Shown here: piece after piece, positions 7,801 through 17,831 of the stretch
How positions within the stretch are numbered: position 1 is the stretch's first letter
Layout of the letters: each line of letters opens with the position of its first letter
Assembly (NCBI RefSeq): GCF_918697925.1
Contig: NZ_CAKKMF010000023.1
Location: 1-60,849 of the forward strand
Origin: Arthrobacter sp. Bi26
GTDB taxonomy: Bacteria > Actinomycetota > Actinomycetes > Actinomycetales > Micrococcaceae
DNA: 60,849 bases
Reading direction: 5' to 3'
Program-made: the position numbers and the translations under genes
The notes under the pieces: generated by a model
Database searches by the model: none
What the model was told of the DNA's origin: nothing
The model's input: only the letters and a program-made list of their open reading frames with translations

Positions 7801-10308
7801 GCGGCCGCCTGCAGCACCCCGGCCGAGGACGGACTGCGCATCACTGTCGAGGCGTCCCGGGCGATGCGGCGTGAGGCCCTGCGGGCCATCGTCGCGGGGC
7901 TGCCCGCCCGGGCGCTGGATGTCCCCGCCGACCGCAGCGAACTGGTCCGGCAATGCGCCGATTACGGGGTGACTGCCCCGGCCGGTTCGGTCGTGCCACC
8001 GGAGCGCGGAGTTGACCACTCCCACCCGTACGTCAAGCTTGACCGCGACCTCTGCATCGCCTGCGGGCGGTGCGTCCGCGCGTGCGCAGAGATCCAGGGC
8101 ACGTTCGCCCTGACCCTCGTGGGCCGCGGAGCCGCCACGGTGGTGGCGCCGGGAACCGGGGGTCCCTGGGCGGAGTCCGATTGTGTCTCGTGCGGGGCGT
8201 GCGTGGACACCTGCCCCACCGGCGCGCTCTCCGAGCCCGGGCTGCTCAATCTGCTGCCGATCGAACGGCAGACGCGCACAACCTGCGGGTACTGCGGGGT
8301 CGGCTGCAACCTGGAGGTCGCCACCCGTGACAACGTGATCATGACCGTCCGGCCCGCTGCTGACGGCTCGGTGAATCGCGGCCACGCGTGTGTCAAAGGA
8401 CGGTTCGCCCATGGGTTCCTCGGTTCCGCGGACCGTCTGACCACCCCGCTGATCCGCAGGGACGGAACCCTGACGCCAGCGTCCTGGGAGGAGGCGACGA
8501 CTTACGTGGCCGCCAGGCTGTCCGAAATTCGGGATGCGGACCCGGACGGATTCGCCCTCATCTCCTCGGCCCGGGCCACGAACGAGGAGAACTACCTGGC
8601 CCAGAAGTTCGCCCGGGCCCTCATGGGGACCAACAACGTGGACAACTGCGCCCGGCTCTGCCACGCCCCCTCGGCGGCCGGCCTGGCCGCCACGTTTGGC
8701 CTGGGCGGCGGGACGAACCCGTTCGATGACCTCGACCGGTGCGACGCGGTCCTCCTGGCAGGCGCCAATCCCACGGCGGCGCACCCGGTCGTCGGTTCCC
8801 GGATTTTCCAGCGGGTCATGGACGGCGTCCGCTTGGTGGTGGTGGATCCCCGGCGCACCTCTTTGGCCCGGCACGCCGACATCCACCTTCGGCCCCGGCC
8901 GGGTACCAACGTGGCCGTGTTTAATGGCCTCGCACACGTCCTGGCCCGCGAGGGACTCGTGGACACCGACTTCCTTGACGCGCACACAAGCGGCTACGAG
9001 GAGCTGCTGGCGTTGCTAGGCGACTATCCGCCGGAGCGTGTCGCAGGCATCTCCGGTGTCCCGGCGGAGGACCTGGTGCGGGCGGCTGTGATGTACGGCC
9101 AGGCGGCGGCTCCGGCAATCTTCTACGGACTCGGAGTGACCGAACATCGGCACGGCACGGACGGTGTCCGGACTCTGTCCAATCTGGCCCTCCTGCGCGG
9201 CGCCGTGGGGCCCGGTGCCGGCGCAGGGGTGAACCCGCTGCGCGGGCAGAACAATGTCCAGGGCGCGTCGGACATGGGGGCCCTGCCCGACCTGCTGCCC
9301 GGCTACCAGAAGGTCCTGGACCCCGCAGCGCGGGACCGGTGCGCCGTGGCATGGCAGGCCGATGTGCCGCCGCGACCCGGGCTTCGGATCCCGCAGATGT
9401 TCGAGGCCGCCCGGAACGGGGCGTTGAAAGCGCTGTGGGTGATCGGGGAGGACGTGCTCGCCACGGACCCTGACAGCACGTCGGTGCGGGCGGCCTTGAC
9501 TGCCTGCCCGCTGGTGATCTGCAACGATCTGTTCCTCTCCCCCACGGCAGCAGCGGCGGACGTCGTCTTCCCGGTGGCCGCCTGGCTTGAGAAGGACGGC
9601 ACCTTCGTCAATTTCGACCGGCGCTTCCAGCGGGTCCGGGAAGCCGTGGCGCCCCCGGCCGGCGTCCGCACGGACTTCGCCGTGTTGCACGCCGTCGCTG
9701 CCCGCATGGGGGCGGACCTCGGTTGCGCCACACCGGCGGAGGCCATGGCGGAATGTGCCACAGTGGCGCCGCTGTTCGGTGGAATCTCGCACCCACGCCT
9801 GGACCGGGACGGCCCGCTGCATTGGCCGTGCGGGTCTGCCGATTCCCCCGGAACACCACGGCTCTATCAGGACCGGTTCGCCACGCCGGACGGCCTGGCG
9901 CACCTGGCCGCCCGGCCCTATCTGCCGCCGGGCGAGGAATGCGACGCGGAGTTCCCGTTCCTGCTGATCACCGGGCGCAGAGGAGAGCACTACAACTCCG
10001 GCAGCATGACCCGTCGGACGCACAACCTGCGCCTGCTCGCAGAAGAGACGGTCGACGTCGAACCCGGGGACGCGGCGGCACTGGGCGTCCGCGACGGTGA
10101 TCTTGTCCGGCTGGGCAGCCGGCATGGAACGGCGGTCCTGCGGGTCAGGATCACGGACGATATGGAACCGGGCCAGGTGTTCGCGGGCTTCCACTTCCCC
10201 GGGGCAACGGTGAACAGCCTGACATCTTCCGTGGAGGATGAAGTTACGGGGTGCCCTGAATACAAGGTGACCGCCGTCCACATCTTTCGGATCCGCGTAA
10301 CCGGATAA
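7795..10308 (+). CDS. Formate dehydrogenase alpha (molybdenum) subunit, N-terminus frameshifted
   Basis: The main frame encodes 837 residues from GTG 7795. Two [4Fe-4S] ferredoxin motifs come first (CIACGRCVRAC near 8053, CVSCGACVDTCP near 8185), then the MopB N-terminal cluster CGYCGVGC near 8284. The bis-MGD catalytic domain carries DNCARLCHAPSAAGL. The catalytic residue is Cys (codon 8659-8661) followed by the conserved His, so it is not a selenoenzyme. The C-terminal molydopterin-binding domain (LLITGRRGEHYNSGSMTRR) is intact. The enzyme oxidises formate to CO2 using the upstream diaphorase subunit. The [2Fe-2S] domain is broken by the frame change near 7800, so the true product is uncertain. 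The 3' end converges on the PLP decarboxylase gene only 9 bases away. Confidence 0.88.
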   Translation: MPAAACSTPAEDGLRITVEASRAMRREALRAIVAGLPARALDVPADRSELVRQCADYGVTAPAGSVVPPERGVDHSHPYVKLDRDLCIACGRCVRACAEIQGTFALTLVGRGAATVVAPGTGGPWAESDCVSCGACVDTCPTGALSEPGLLNLLPIERQTRTTCGYCGVGCNLEVATRDNVIMTVRPAADGSVNRGHACVKGRFAHGFLGSADRLTTPLIRRDGTLTPASWEEATTYVAARLSEIRDADPDGFALISSARATNEENYLAQKFARALMGTNNVDNCARLCHAPSAAGLAATFGLGGGTNPFDDLDRCDAVLLAGANPTAAHPVVGSRIFQRVMDGVRLVVVDPRRTSLARHADIHLRPRPGTNVAVFNGLAHVLAREGLVDTDFLDAHTSGYEELLALLGDYPPERVAGISGVPAEDLVRAAVMYGQAAAPAIFYGLGVTEHRHGTDGVRTLSNLALLRGAVGPGAGAGVNPLRGQNNVQGASDMGALPDLLPGYQKVLDPAARDRCAVAWQADVPPRPGLRIPQMFEAARNGALKALWVIGEDVLATDPDSTSVRAALTACPLVICNDLFLSPTAAAADVVFPVAAWLEKDGTFVNFDRRFQRVREAVAPPAGVRTDFAVLHAVAARMGADLGCATPAEAMAECATVAPLFGGISHPRLDRDGPLHWPCGSADSPGTPRLYQDRFATPDGLAHLAARPYLPPGEECDAEFPFLLITGRRGEHYNSGSMTRRTHNLRLLAEETVDVEPGDAAALGVRDGDLVRLGSRHGTAVLRVRITDDMEPGQVFAGFHFPGATVNSLTSSVEDEVTGCPEYKVTAVHIFRIRVTG

Positions 10309-10317
10309 TCCCCGCGG

Positions 10318-11730
10318 TTAGCCCCGTACGGCCGCCAATGCGTCGCGGACGGCGTCGACGGCGACTCTGACGTCGGCGTCGTCCGTGCTCCAGTTGCTTA
10401 CCGAGATTCGCAGGATATCGCGGTCCTGCCAGTGTGAACCGGACATCCAGACCCGGCCGTCGCCGATGATCCGCTCCGTCACGGCGCGCGTCACGGCGTC
10501 GTCCCCGAACGCCAGGGACACCTGGGTGTAATCGACGTCGTTGAGCACCTCGACGCCGTCCAGCGCCGCGAGCTGTTCGGCCAACTGCGCGGCCCGCTGC
10601 ACGAGCGTGCGGACCTGGCTGGCGACGCCGTCGCGGCCCAGGGATTTCAGCGCCGCCCACACCGGGACGCCGCGCGCGCGGCGGGAGAGTTCAGGCACGG
10701 ACTCGAACGGGTCCCCGACACCGTCCGAGGCCTGGATCAGGTAGCTGGTGCGCAGACCCATCGCCGACCGCAAGGCCTGGGCGTCGCGCACGATCGCGAT
10801 CCCGCAGTCGTAGGGGACATTGAGGGTCTTGTGCGCATCCGTCCCCCACGAATCGGCCAGGCCGATTCCCGCAGTCAGGGCGGACAGCTCGGGCACGGCG
10901 GCCGCCCAGAGTCCGAACGCCCCGTCCACGTGCACCCAGGCGCCATGCGCCTTCGCGACGGCGATGGCCTCGGCGAAGGGGTCGAAGGCGCCCGAATGCA
11001 GGTTGCCGGCCTGCAGGCACACCAGGGCAGGGACCGGGCGGCCGTCCTCCCCCGCGCCGAGCGCAAGGTCCAGGGCGCAATCCAGCTCGGCCGGGATGAT
11101 GCGCCCCTGACGGTCGGAGGGCACCACAATGGGACGCCCGAGGCCCAGGTAGCGCAGGCCGAGGTCGATGGTGTCGTGACGTTCCTGCCCCACGAAGCAG
11201 CGGATCCGGGGCGCACCGGCGAGACCGTCGCCGTCGAGATCCCAGCCGGCATCGGCCATGAGCCGCCAGCGGGCGGCGGCGAGTGAAGTGAAGTTGGCCA
11301 TGGTGGCGCCGGTGGCAAAGCCGACGCCGGACTCTTCGGGTAGATCCAGCAGCTCAAGAATCCATTTGCCGGCGGCTTCCTCGATCGCGGCGGTGGCGGG
11401 CGTGGCGAAGCGCAGCCCCGCATTCTGGTCCCAGGCGCTGAGCAGCCAGTCGGCCGCCAGGGCAGCCGGCAGTGTGCCGCCGATGACCCAGCCGAAGAAC
11501 CGTCCGGACGGCATGGCCATCAGCCCGGGTTCGGCCTTGGCCGCGAGATAGTCCACGACTTCCGCGGCCGGCATGCCCGCTTTGGGCAGCGGTCCGCCGA
11601 AGTCGGCCGCGAGCTCGGCCGCCGTGACCTGTGGCCCGATGTGGCGTGTTCCCTGGCTCTCGAGCCACTGGCGTGCGTGCCCGGCCGCGGCCTCCAGGGC
11701 ATCCCGGTAGCGTTCCTCACCTGCTGACAT
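10318..11730 (-). CDS. PLP-dependent group II decarboxylase-like enzyme
   Basis: A 470-residue fold-type I PLP enzyme of the aromatic-L-amino-acid/glutamate decarboxylase family. HVDGAFGLWAAA contains the Asp that contacts the pyridine nitrogen. TDAHKTLNVPYDCG carries the lysine (K301) that forms the Schiff base. GFATGATMANFTSLAAARW is the phosphate-binding region. FFGWVIGGTLPAALAADWL near residue 70 is typical of the branch often annotated as aspartate aminotransferase family or pyridoxal-dependent decarboxylase. The substrate cannot be read from sequence. It lies next to a TSUP exporter on the same strand (75-base gap), which may or may not be functional linkage. Confidence 0.88.
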   Translation of the reverse strand: MSAGEERYRDALEAAAGHARQWLESQGTRHIGPQVTAAELAADFGGPLPKAGMPAAEVVDYLAAKAEPGLMAMPSGRFFGWVIGGTLPAALAADWLLSAWDQNAGLRFATPATAAIEEAAGKWILELLDLPEESGVGFATGATMANFTSLAAARWRLMADAGWDLDGDGLAGAPRIRCFVGQERHDTIDLGLRYLGLGRPIVVPSDRQGRIIPAELDCALDLALGAGEDGRPVPALVCLQAGNLHSGAFDPFAEAIAVAKAHGAWVHVDGAFGLWAAAVPELSALTAGIGLADSWGTDAHKTLNVPYDCGIAIVRDAQALRSAMGLRTSYLIQASDGVGDPFESVPELSRRARGVPVWAALKSLGRDGVASQVRTLVQRAAQLAEQLAALDGVEVLNDVDYTQVSLAFGDDAVTRAVTERIIGDGRVWMSGSHWQDRDILRISVSNWSTDDADVRVAVDAVRDALAAVRG

Positions 11731-11805
11731 AGCTGCATGCTACGCCCGGGGCCAGCGGACCGGGAGTCCCTTTACCAGCCTGCCCGAGCCGCTGGAGCTG
11801 CCGGC

Positions 11806-12600
11806 CTAAGCGAAGTTATCTTGCCAAACGTCGGAGCCGAGCTTGATGATCAGCGCACCCACGACCACCAGGAACACGATCCGGATGAACCTGCTCCCCT
11901 GCCGGACCGCAGTCCGGGCACCGAGGTAGCCGCCGGCCATGTTCGCCAGGCCCAGCAGCAGCCCCAGCCCCCACAGCACGGCACCGTGCGGAATGAAGAA
12001 CAGCAGGGCTCCGGCGTTGGTGGCCATGTTCACGATCTTGGCCTTGGCGCTGGCTTCCAGGAAGGCGTAGCCCATGGCCGAGACGAGGGCGATGATCAGG
12101 AACGAGCCCGTGCCGGGGCCAATCATGCCGTCATAGAAGCCGATCACGCCGCCGATCACGCAAGCCACCATGTAGTGCCGGTGCCCCTCGTGGCGCAGCT
12201 TGGTCAGCTCACCGACGCCGGGCTGGAAGGCCGTGAAAAGGGCGACGGCGATCAGCGCCACCACGATGATCGGCTTGAACACGCTCGCGGGCAGGTTGGC
12301 GGCCAGCGCCGCCCCGCCGAAACTGCCCGCCATCGCGATCCCCGCCATGGGCAGGGCGGTGCGCAGATCGGGCCGGACACGGCCGTAATACGTGACCGCA
12401 CTCGTGGTAGTGCCGAAGATGGAGCCCATCTTGTTGGTCGCCAGCGCCTGGACCGGGCTGATGCCCGGCACCAGGAGCATCGCCGGGAGCTGGATGAGCC
12501 CGCCGCCACCGACGACGGCGTCGACCCAGCCCGCCGCCAGGCCCGCCACGACGATCAGGATGACAGTTCCGAGCTGGATCGACTCGAGTCCGGAGACCAC
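11806..12600 (-). CDS. TSUP (TauE/SafE) family anion transporter
   Basis: A 264-residue protein with about eight hydrophobic helices. It has the TSUP hallmarks GLAAGWVDAVVGGGGLIQLPAML near the N-terminus and the second-half repeat GFYDGMIGPGTGSFLIIAL. Family members export sulfite, sulfoacetate or other organosulfur and C2 anions, and substrate assignment from sequence is unreliable. It starts at ATG 12600, overlaps no neighbour, and sits 29 bases from the proS stop on the same strand. Confidence 0.9.
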   Translation of the reverse strand: MVSGLESIQLGTVILIVVAGLAAGWVDAVVGGGGLIQLPAMLLVPGISPVQALATNKMGSIFGTTTSAVTYYGRVRPDLRTALPMAGIAMAGSFGGAALAANLPASVFKPIIVVALIAVALFTAFQPGVGELTKLRHEGHRHYMVACVIGGVIGFYDGMIGPGTGSFLIIALVSAMGYAFLEASAKAKIVNMATNAGALLFFIPHGAVLWGLGLLLGLANMAGGYLGARTAVRQGSRFIRIVFLVVVGALIIKLGSDVWQDNFA

Positions 12601-12629
12601 TACTTAGTACGGCTTAGGACGGAGCAGCA

Positions 12630-14441
12630 TCAGCTGTTGCGCACGGCGTTGACCACGTAGTCAACAGCCTTGTCAACGGCTACGTTCTCGGCATCGCCGC
12701 TGCGGCGGTCCTTGATCTCCACGACGCCGTCCACGAGTCCGCGCCCGACGGCGAGGATGGTGGGGACGCCGACGAGTTCGGCGTCGCCGAACTTCACGCC
12801 GGGGGAAACCTTGGGGCGGTCGTCATAGATGACGTCGAGGCCGGCAGCTTCAAGCTCCAGGGACAGTTTTTCGGCGGCAGCGAAGATTTCCTCACCGCGG
12901 CCCACGGCCACAACGTGGACGTCGGCCGGGGCGACGGCGCGCGGCCAGACGAGGCCCTTGTCATCGTGGTTGGACTCGGCCAGGGCTGCCACGGCGCGGG
13001 TGACGCCGACGCCGTAGGAACCCATGGTCACCACCACCTGCTTGCCGTTCTGGTCCAGGACCTTCAGATCCAGTGCCGCGGCATACTTCCGGCCCAGCTG
13101 GAAGATGTGGCCCATTTCGATGCCGCGGGCGGTTTCGAGCGGACCGGAACCGTCCGGGGCCTCGTCGCCGGCGCGCACGTCGGTGCACTCGATGACGCCG
13201 TCCCAGCCGAAGTCGCGTCCGGCGACGAGGCCGAAGACGTGCTTGCCGGCCTCGTTCGCGCCGGTGACCCAGGCGGAGCCGCTGACGACGCGGGGATCCA
13301 CGAGGTAGAGCATCTTGGCGGCGCCCTCGGTGCCCAGCAGCGGCGCATCCAGGGACATGCCGGGGCCGAGGTACCCCTTCACGATCAGGGGCTGCTTCTT
13401 GAGGTCGTCGTCGTTGGCGGCTTCGAGCGTGATCTCGCCGGCAATCGGCAGGAACGAGCCAATGTTCGCTTCGACGCGCTTGAGGTCGACGCCGCGGTCG
13501 CCGGGGAGGCCGATGACGACGAGCTGGCGTTCGCCGGTCGGCAGCGTCACGGCGAGCACGACGTTCTTGAGCGTGTCGGCGGCGGTCCAGGGGCCGCCGT
13601 CGGCCTCTGCGCGCGGAACGAGGACGTTGGCGGCGTCGACGAGCGTTTCGATGGTGGGCGTGTCCGGGGTGTCCCGGATTTCGGCGGCCGGGGCGTTGCT
13701 GAAGTCGATGTCCGCCGGGACCACCGTGGTGACGGCCTCGACGTTGGCCGCGTAGCCGCCGGCCGAGCGCACGAACGTGTCCTCGCCGATCTCGGTGGGG
13801 TGCAGGAATTCCTCGCTCTTGGACCCGCCCATGGCGCCGGCGGTGGCAGCAACCGGAATCACCTCGAGGCCGAGGCGCTCGAAGATCTTCAGGTACGCGC
13901 CGCGGTGGGCGGCGTAGCTGGCATCCAGTCCGGCGTCGTCGACGTCGAAGGAGTAGGAATCCTTCATGATGAATTCGCGGCCGCGCAGCAGGCCGGCCCG
14001 GGGACGTGCCTCATCGCGGTACTTGTTCTGGATCTGGTAGATGCTCAGCGGCAGGTCCTTGTACGAGGAGTACAGGTCCTTGACCAGCAGGGTGAACATT
14101 TCCTCGTGCGTGGGGGCCAGGAGGTAGTCGTTGCCCTTGCGGTCCTTGAGCCGGAAGATGCCCTCGCCATATTCGGTCCAGCGGTTCGTGGCCTCGTAGG
14201 GTTCCTTGGGCAGCAGCGCCGGGAAGTGGACTTCCTGGGCTCCGATGGCGGTCATTTCCTCGCGGATGACCTGCTCCACCTTGCGCAGCACGCTCAGCCC
14301 CAGCGGCAGCCAGGTGTAGATGCCCGGCGCGGCCCGCCGGATGTAGCCGGCCCGGACCAGGAGCCGGTGGCTGGCTACCTCGGCGTCGGCGGGATCTTCG
14401 CGCAGGGTGCGCAGGAACAGCTTGGAGAGTCGAAGGACCAC
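12630..14441 (-). CDS. proS: Prolyl-tRNA synthetase (bacterial type with editing insertion)
   Basis: About 603 residues from GTG 14441, matching the family start [20 protein letters not shown]. Class II motif 2 appears as [21 protein letters not shown] and motif 3 as [15 protein letters not shown]. The middle holds the INS/YbaK-like editing domain (about residues 220-390). The C-terminus has the anticodon-binding domain ([10 protein letters not shown] to [11 protein letters not shown]). It charges tRNA-Pro. The open frame extends to 14492, but that extra peptide ([13 protein letters not shown]) is not family-like. No T-box leader is visible upstream. It belongs to the dxr-rseP-ispG-GNAT-proS run. 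Confidence 0.96.
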   Translation of the reverse strand: MVLRLSKLFLRTLREDPADAEVASHRLLVRAGYIRRAAPGIYTWLPLGLSVLRKVEQVIREEMTAIGAQEVHFPALLPKEPYEATNRWTEYGEGIFRLKDRKGNDYLLAPTHEEMFTLLVKDLYSSYKDLPLSIYQIQNKYRDEARPRAGLLRGREFIMKDSYSFDVDDAGLDASYAAHRGAYLKIFERLGLEVIPVAATAGAMGGSKSEEFLHPTEIGEDTFVRSAGGYAANVEAVTTVVPADIDFSNAPAAEIRDTPDTPTIETLVDAANVLVPRAEADGGPWTAADTLKNVVLAVTLPTGERQLVVIGLPGDRGVDLKRVEANIGSFLPIAGEITLEAANDDDLKKQPLIVKGYLGPGMSLDAPLLGTEGAAKMLYLVDPRVVSGSAWVTGANEAGKHVFGLVAGRDFGWDGVIECTDVRAGDEAPDGSGPLETARGIEMGHIFQLGRKYAAALDLKVLDQNGKQVVVTMGSYGVGVTRAVAALAESNHDDKGLVWPRAVAPADVHVVAVGRGEEIFAAAEKLSLELEAAGLDVIYDDRPKVSPGVKFGDAELVGVPTILAVGRGLVDGVVEIKDRRSGDAENVAVDKAVDYVVNAVRNS

Positions 14442-14873
14442 AGGTGGGATATCCGTTTCTGGGGAAAGTGCGGGCAAAACCGGGAAAAGCATCTAGGTAC
14501 TAATCTACCGTCCGGAGCGCACCCCTTTGCCGCGGCGGCCCTGCGGCGGACGCGCTGGGGCAGTGCGCAGGACGTGGAAGAGCCACGCCATAACTGTGGA
14601 AGCCCCTGGCCGTTTCCGGCTGGTCATCCCGTCATGGCGTGGCTCCCGTGGCCCCAGCACCCCCAGATCTCAGGCTGCGAGCTACTTGGTGTCGCCTCCA
14701 GACGTCGCCTTCCCCGAAAAAATGCGCTGGGGAACGCTCGCGCCTGTGCGACACGGCTAGGTAGAACCTATGTGACACGCGGCCGGGAATCAATAGTCTG
14801 CAACCGCATAATTCCTTCGTGTCCGTACAAGTCCGTTGCGGGGTGCCCAGCAGATGACGGCCGGCGGCGCCGG
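14442..14873. other. Gap between proS and the GNAT gene
   Basis: About 430 bases without a credible gene. It should contain the proS promoter. On the minus strand a TAGATT-like -10 candidate lies near 14505, with no convincing -35 box. No long hairpin or repeat was seen. Confidence 0.4.
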
Positions 14874-15770
14874 CTAAAAGAGCACCGTGGCGAACGTCCC
14901 GACCTGGTGGAAGCCCACCCGGTCGTAGGTGGCGCGCGCCTTTGAATTGAAGTCGTTGACGTACAGGCTGGTGACCGGCGCGAGGGTCTGCGCGAGGACG
15001 ACGACGGCGGCCATGTAGCCCGCGCTCAGTCCCAGTCCGCGGAACTCGGGATTCATCCAAACGCCCTGGACCTGGGTCACTTCCTGCGTGACGGCACCGA
15101 GTTCGGCCTTGAAGACAACCTGGCCGTCCGCGTTCACGTGCACAAGGGAATGCCCCTGGCGGACGAGGCTTCTGACGCGGCGGCTGTAATACTCCCTGCC
15201 GCCCAGGTAGGGCGAATAGCCCACTTCCTCCTCGAACATGGCCGCGCACGCGGGCAGGATCTTGTCGAAGTCAGCCAGCTGGCCAAAGTCGAGTGCGGGC
15301 TCGGGCCGGACAGCGGGCGGGCCCGAGATCGTCAGCAGGGGCTGGTGGTCGCGGACTTCATGGGCCACCTGGCCGAGCTGTTCCAGGGCCACGTAGATGG
15401 CCAGGACAGTTTCGGCGGGGCCAAAGATCGAGGCGTAGCGGCGCCCGGAGCGGTGCGCGGCCATGGCAACGAGGCCCGCGAGGTCGGGGGCCAGCTCGAT
15501 CGGCACCAGATTGGCGCCGGCCCAGCAGGCGCCGAGGAGGATGTCGCCGTCGAACACGCCAAGAATGCTGGCGCCCCCGGCCGTGGGGGACGCCGTGCCG
15601 GCGGCCTCCAGGTGCGAGAGGATGAAGACATTGGCGACGGCGTCCCGGTGTGCCAGCGCCAGCAGGGCTCCGGTGTCGGCGCCTCCAAGGACGCGGACAA
15701 CGACGCCGGGAGCGGCGTCGTCCCTACGAGACGCTAACCACGGGGCTACCCTTGACAGCATCTTCGCCAT
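14874..15770 (-). CDS. GNAT-family N-acetyltransferase with DUF4081-type N-terminal domain
   Basis: A 298-residue protein. The N-terminal half ([23 protein letters not shown]) resembles the DUF4081 domain. The C-terminal GNAT domain has [19 protein letters not shown], the acetyl-CoA-binding (R/Q)xxGx(G/A) loop, and ends [20 protein letters not shown], the usual beta5-alpha4 signature. The acceptor is unknown. It is the conserved neighbour of ispG and proS in actinobacteria. Its ATG at 15770 lies 47 bases inside the ispG 3' end, an unusually long overlap. A later start such as GTG near 15700 would remove the overlap but would cut the first strand of the domain. Confidence 0.88.
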   Translation of the reverse strand: MAKMLSRVAPWLASRRDDAAPGVVVRVLGGADTGALLALAHRDAVANVFILSHLEAAGTASPTAGGASILGVFDGDILLGACWAGANLVPIELAPDLAGLVAMAAHRSGRRYASIFGPAETVLAIYVALEQLGQVAHEVRDHQPLLTISGPPAVRPEPALDFGQLADFDKILPACAAMFEEEVGYSPYLGGREYYSRRVRSLVRQGHSLVHVNADGQVVFKAELGAVTQEVTQVQGVWMNPEFRGLGLSAGYMAAVVVLAQTLAPVTSLYVNDFNSKARATYDRVGFHQVGTFATVLF

Positions 15771-16890
15771 CGGCGTCCCCCATCTCTTCCGCGATACGCA
15801 TGGCTTCTTCGATCAGTGTCTCAACAATCTGATCCTCCGGGACAGTCTTGATGACTTCGCCCCTGACAAAGATCTGGCCCTTGCCGTTACCCGAGGCAAC
15901 GCCGAGATCGGCCTCGCGGGCCTCGCCGGGACCATTCACTACGCATCCCATGACCGCCACGCGCAGCGGGACCTCCATGCCTTCGAGGCCGGCCGTGACC
16001 TGCTCGGCGAGCGTGTAGACATCCACCTGGGCGCGGCCGCAGGACGGGCAGGAGACGATTTCCAGCTTGCGGGGGCGCAGGTTGAGCGACTGCAGGATCT
16101 GGTTGCCCACCTTGATTTCCTCGACCGGCGGGGCCGAGAGGGAGACGCGGATCGTGTCGCCGATTCCGCGGGAGAGCAGCGCGCCAAACGCCGTCGCGGA
16201 CTTGATGGTGCCCTGGAATGCCGGTCCGGCCTCGGTGACGCCGAGGTGCAAGGGCCAGTCGCCCTTTTCGGCCAGCATCTCGTAGGCGGCAACCATGATG
16301 ACCGGGTCATTGTGCTTGACGGAGATCTTGAAGTCGTGGAAACCGTGTTCTTCGAAGAGCGAGGCTTCCCAGACGGCGGATTCCACGAGGGCTTCCGGGG
16401 TGGCCTTGCCGTATTTCTTCATGATGCCGGGTTCCAGGGAGCCGGCGTTGACGCCGATCCGGATCGAGGTGCCGTGGTCCTTGGCGGCCCGGGCGATTTC
16501 CTTGACCTGGTCATCGAACTTGCGGATGTTGCCCGGGTTCACGCGCACGGCGGCGCAGCCGGCCTCAATCGCGGCGAAGACGTACTTCGGCTGGAAGTGG
16601 ATGTCCGCGATCACCGGGATCTGGGACTTCTTGGCGATGATCGGCAACGCCTCGGCGTCATCGGCGGACGGGCAGGCGACGCGCACGATGTCGCAGCCGG
16701 AAGCCGTGAGCTCCGCGATCTGCTGCAGGGTGGCGTTGATGTCGGTGGTCGGCGTCGTGGTCATGGACTGGACACTGATGGGCGAATCGGAGCCGACGCC
16801 CACGGATCCCACCTTGATCTGGCGCGTCTTCCGGCGCGGGGCGAGAACGGGGGGCGGTGCTGACGGCATTCCCAGGCTGACCGAGGTCAC
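15724..16890 (-). CDS. ispG: 4-hydroxy-3-methylbut-2-en-1-yl diphosphate synthase
   Basis: A 388-residue IspG (GcpE). The TIM-barrel domain begins at [20 protein letters not shown]. The C-terminal domain supplies the [4Fe-4S] ligands C281, C284 (CPSCGR) and C316, plus E323 ([10 protein letters not shown]). It converts MEcPP to HMBPP, the penultimate MEP-pathway step. dxr, the pathway's first committed enzyme, lies about 3 kb upstream on the same strand with rseP between. This is the normal actinobacterial arrangement, although here a YciI gene and the satD pair are inserted. Confidence 0.97.
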   Translation of the reverse strand: MTSVSLGMPSAPPPVLAPRRKTRQIKVGSVGVGSDSPISVQSMTTTPTTDINATLQQIAELTASGCDIVRVACPSADDAEALPIIAKKSQIPVIADIHFQPKYVFAAIEAGCAAVRVNPGNIRKFDDQVKEIARAAKDHGTSIRIGVNAGSLEPGIMKKYGKATPEALVESAVWEASLFEEHGFHDFKISVKHNDPVIMVAAYEMLAEKGDWPLHLGVTEAGPAFQGTIKSATAFGALLSRGIGDTIRVSLSAPPVEEIKVGNQILQSLNLRPRKLEIVSCPSCGRAQVDVYTLAEQVTAGLEGMEVPLRVAVMGCVVNGPGEAREADLGVASGNGKGQIFVRGEVIKTVPEDQIVETLIEEAMRIAEEMGDADGEDAVKGSPVVSVS

Positions 16891-16938
16891 ATGGACTCCC
16901 TTTTAGTTTCGATGAAGCGAAGGTGTGGGCGGGACGGG

Positions 16939-17229
16939 CTAGGCGTGCTCGGCCAGAAGACCGGTCACCGGTGCCCACACGGTGGTGCGCGTGCCCGAGA
17001 TGGCACCGGCGGCTGCGAAGGGGTCCTGCCGCAGGAGGTCATTCAAGGCCGTCTCGTCGGACGCCTTGAAGATGAGCAGCGCGCCCGCACCGTCGCCGTA
17101 GGGGCCGCTGGCCAGCAGGGCGCCCTCGCGGGCCAGCCCTGCCGTCCATTCGCGGTGCGCCGGGCGGCTGGCATCGCGGACATCGGAAGATTCGGCGTCG
17201 TACACGTACTCCACAGCAAAAACAGTCAT
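16939..17229 (-). CDS. YciI-like protein
   Basis: A 96-residue dimeric alpha/beta-barrel type protein of the YciI family. RPAHREWTAGL carries the conserved His, followed by ALLASGPYGDGAGALLIF and DDLLRQDPF-type segments (here NDLLRQDPFAAAG). YciI proteins are of poorly defined function; some are dehalogenase-like or act in ring cleavage. It stands alone between ispG and the satD pair, 48 bases before ispG and on the same strand, so it may be co-transcribed with ispG. Confidence 0.85.
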   Translation of the reverse strand: MTVFAVEYVYDAESSDVRDASRPAHREWTAGLAREGALLASGPYGDGAGALLIFKASDETALNDLLRQDPFAAAGAISGTRTTVWAPVTGLLAEHA

Positions 17230-17288
17230 ATGGATACACTATCGCCCTGTTTGCCCGGTTCCCATCCGGGGGGCTCCGGGGCGCGCGG

Positions 17289-17831
17289 TCAGCCGAGGAA
17301 GAGGACCTTGGTCAGGGCGGCAACGCCGGCTGCCCAGAGCATGGAGGTGAGGGTTCCGATGATGAACCGCTCGGCGGCAACCGGTGTGGCTTTCAACTCG
17401 GCAAACCGGCCAAGGCCCTTGATCGCCACGACATAGGCGATGGCGACTGGCTGGCCGGCGAGGATTGCCATGCACACGGCGAACCGCTCCAGGATGCCAA
17501 TGATGGCGCCGCCGCGCAGGATGCGCACGCTGCTGACGGTGTCGGCGGGCGGGGCCGCGTCCGGCGCTGCGGCCGCCGCGGCGGCTGGCGCGGCGTCCGG
17601 GGCGGCATCAGGGGTCGGCTGGATTTCGGGGTCTGTGGTGGAGTCGGCGGAGGGATCCTCGGCCGCGTCCCCTCCGGGAGTACCCGCCGCGCCGGCCGTG
17701 CTGCCGGCGTCGGTCCCGTCATCTAAAGTCCGGTCATCTATGGTTCGGGCGAGACGGAACACCCAGGCGGTGACCGGCCAGCCGGCGAAGCCTGCGGTGA
17801 GCAGGGCCAGCGTGATCCAGAGGGCGTTCAC
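17289..17831 (-). CDS. Membrane partner protein of the SatD-like gene
   Basis: A 180-residue protein from GTG 17831. That start overlaps the satD stop as GTGA, strong evidence for translational coupling. Residues 1-20 form one transmembrane helix (LWITLALLTAGFAGWPVTAW). A low-complexity Asp/Ala/Pro/Thr linker runs from about 30 to 95. The C-terminal 80 residues are conserved-looking, with two hydrophobic helices and the block ILERFAVCMAILAGQPVAIA. I do not recognise a named family. The coupling suggests it acts with the SatD protein, perhaps as a membrane sensor or effector. Confidence 0.72.
   Translation of the reverse strand: MNALWITLALLTAGFAGWPVTAWVFRLARTIDDRTLDDGTDAGSTAGAAGTPGGDAAEDPSADSTTDPEIQPTPDAAPDAAPAAAAAAAPDAAPPADTVSSVRILRGGAIIGILERFAVCMAILAGQPVAIAYVVAIKGLGRFAELKATPVAAERFIIGTLTSMLWAAGVAALTKVLFLG

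Noticed and set aside
8659..8661. Selenocysteine formate dehydrogenase
   Set aside because: The catalytic codon is TGC for Cys, and no in-frame TGA occurs in the domain.
12601..14600. T-box leader for proS
   Set aside because: No T-box core motif or specifier hairpin could be found upstream of the proS start.
12915..14945. A 676-codon plus-strand open frame opposite proS
   Set aside because: proS on the minus strand has class II synthetase motifs; the antisense frame shows only shadow composition.
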